Part shown: positions 62,887 through 64,000 of the stretch, piece by piece
How the letters are laid out: every line of letters starts with the position of its first letter
How positions within the stretch are numbered: the first letter of the stretch is position 1
Made by a program: the position numbers and the translations under genes
NCBI GenBank assembly: GCA_016291595.1
Contig: JAEEXN010000004.1
Coordinates: forward strand, 23,030 to 87,029
Source: Prevotella sp.
GTDB taxonomy: Bacteria > Bacteroidota > Bacteroidia > Bacteroidales > Bacteroidaceae
DNA: 64,000 nt
Direction of reading: 5' to 3'
Notes under the pieces: generated by a model
Seen by the model: only the letters and a program-made list of their open reading frames with translations
Databases searched by the model: none
Told to the model about the DNA's origin: nothing

Positions 62887-63417
62887 ATGTCAAAAAGGAA
62901 GAAACATGGTTATGTAGAGTGCTTGAAGTACATGCATCTGATTCAAGAAGGTAGATCTATTTATTCCATATATTTAGAGTATGGAATCAACGAGAACCGT
63001 CTTCATGTGTTATGGGATCGCTATCAAATGCTGGGTCCAGCAGGTTTGCTAAAGAGGAAGAATATCAAGGCCGATTATACATTAAAGAAGAAAATCATTC
63101 TTGATATTGAAGAAAATCATCTAACTTTGCACGCAGCTTCGTTAAAATATGGTGCGAGTTCTCAAAGAATATCTGTATGGTTAAAGATGTACAGAGAACA
63201 TGGTTGGGCAGCATTAGAGGTCGTTAAGAAACGAGGCAGACCGCCAGGTATGGGAAGACCGAGAAAGAACAGCAAACCGCTCACAGAACTTGAAAGGCTT
63301 CGTAAAGAAGTGCAAGAGCTCAAGACGGAGAATGCTCTGCTAAAAAAAGTGAGAGCCTTAGTCGAGGAAAGGAATGCCCGACTGCGAGAGATTGGGCACG
63401 GGCCATCGAAGAACTAA
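62887..63417 (+). CDS. IS3-family OrfA (helix-turn-helix transposase subunit)
   Basis: 176-residue DNA-binding part of the transposase. Two helix-turn-helix units lie near 20-50 (YSIYLEYGINENRLHVLWDRY) and 70-110 (LTLHAASLKYGASSQRISVWL), followed by a basic RGRPPGMGRPRK stretch and a leucine-rich coiled coil (LERLRKEVQELKTENALLKKV), as in IS150 OrfA. The A7 run at 63342-63348 lets ribosomes slip to the orfB frame; otherwise translation stops at 63417. Confidence 0.92.
   Translation: MSKRKKHGYVECLKYMHLIQEGRSIYSIYLEYGINENRLHVLWDRYQMLGPAGLLKRKNIKADYTLKKKIILDIEENHLTLHAASLKYGASSQRISVWLKMYREHGWAALEVVKKRGRPPGMGRPRKNSKPLTELERLRKEVQELKTENALLKKVRALVEERNARLREIGHGPSKN
63342..63348 (+). other. Programmed -1 frameshift site
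   Basis: Seven A residues read A-AAA-AAA in the orfA frame, the ideal slippery heptamer. A -1 shift gives AAA-AAA-AGT and continues into the open orfB frame, producing the OrfAB transposase. Confidence 0.75.
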
Positions 63418-64000
63418 GGCGTGAGGGACATCCCCTGCAGTTTATGCTGCATAGGATGAAGATGGCTCGTTCTGTGTTCTATTACCATCTGTCGCATATG
63501 GACGACAGCGATGGATATGATGGAATCAGGGAACGGATAAAGCAGATATATGACAAGAATCATGGACGCTATGGGTACAGGCGAATCTGTATGGAACTGC
63601 GTAATGAAGATATAGTTATTAATCACAAGACAGTACAGAAACTGATGAATCAGATGGGACTTAAGGCAAAGACCAAGAAACGTCACTATCACTCCTATAA
63701 GGGAGAGATAGGCAAGATTGCCCCCAATATACTGGGTCGTGATTTCTGTACTGACAGACCCAATCAGAAATGGGCTACAGATGTTACGCAGGTATGCATA
63801 AACGACAGGAAGCTTTACTTGTCGCCCATATTGGACATGTTTGATGGAGGGATTATATCTTACACTATTTCTACCAGTCCAAATTTGCAGATGGTCATAT
63901 CTATGCTAAAGAAGGCTTTTAAGAAACATCCGCAACTAGATGGTCTCACTCTGCACTCGGATCAAGGCTGGCATTATCAGCATTGTATGTACCAGAAGAT
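63342..64000 (+). CDS. IS3-family OrfB (DDE integrase domain), truncated by window edge
   Basis: Open frame in -1 register to orfA, from the slippery site to the window end (about 219 codons). It encodes WARAIEELRREGHPLQFMLH, the HTH_21-like NHGRYGYRRICMELRNE, and the start of the integrase core with the first catalytic Asp in WATDVTQV and the second in LHSDQGWHYQ. The DDE glutamate lies beyond the edge. The first ATG in frame is 63444, but expression as OrfAB by frameshift is more likely. Confidence 0.9.

Larger units (their letters stand above)
62842..64000 (+). mobile_element. IS3-family insertion sequence (IS150-like), left part
   Basis: The left terminal repeat appears to begin at 62842 (TGAAGTGAACCCCGAAAGTT), resembling IS3/IS150 ends that start TG and contain CCCC...AAAGTTAGACA. 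It is followed by orfA and orfB in -1 register with an A7 slippery run. The right end lies outside the window, so target duplication cannot be checked. Confidence 0.88.

Overview
The window looks like chromosomal DNA from a Bacteroidales bacterium, most probably Prevotella or a close relative. This rests on many promoters of the Bacteroidetes form (a -7 box TAnnTTTG, sometimes with TTTG about 19-20 bases upstream), weak ribosome binding sites, a Bacteroidetes-specific DUF4301 protein, a succinate-to-propionate sodium-pump gene set, and unlinked secreted glycosidases. All identifications come from reading the sequence; no database search was run.

Layout. 1-5.5 kb: the 5' part of a GH36 alpha-galactosidase, a PurF-like/MaoC transcription unit with its own promoter and terminator, and a tandem pair of deoxynucleoside kinases. 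5.7-16.3 kb: a ferredoxin-fused aldo/keto reductase, DUF4301, a RelA-type alarmone synthetase, a TetR regulator, malic enzyme, a secreted hypothetical protein and a reverse rubrerythrin. 16.3-23.9 kb (all minus strand): a run fur-purA-hisS-CE12 esterase-small membrane protein, and an AraC/peptidase M49/AlkD-like unit. 23.9-24.8 kb: a gene-poor stretch with a possible small RNA, a 276-bp element with perfect 26-bp terminal inverted repeats, and a terminator. 24.8-27.5 kb: queC, ridA, pgk.

27.6-34.7 kb is the most unusual region. A periplasmic binding protein without a transporter overlaps a Cache-HAMP-PP2C-HATPase sensor, which overlaps an SLC13 permease with cytosolic RCK_C domains. Then come 21-bp tandem repeats, two STAS anti-sigma-antagonist-like proteins and a second RelA/SpoT-domain enzyme. 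It reads as a partner-switching pathway wired to an alarmone synthetase.

34.9-43.6 kb: methylmalonyl-CoA mutase (both subunits), an AspT-type permease, and the gamma, biotin-carrier and beta subunits of a sodium-pumping decarboxylase, without its carboxyltransferase. 43.7-53.4 kb: a large FAD/Fe-S D-2-hydroxyacid dehydrogenase, GH29 fucosidase, acetyltransferase, SDR, esterase and GH9 glycosidase. 53.7-62.7 kb looks more GC-rich: two peptidases, DeoD, a phosphodiesterase, and uxuA-uxuB for hexuronate catabolism. From 62.84 kb to the edge lies the left part of an IS3-family element, apparently inserted in the loop of a transcription terminator.

Metabolically the window joins purine synthesis and salvage (purA, PurF-like protein, kinases, deoD), anaerobic C4/C3 metabolism (maeB, mutAB, sodium pump), glycan breakdown (GH36, GH29, GH9, CE12, uxuAB) and stress signalling (two RSH-type enzymes, rubrerythrin, Fur).
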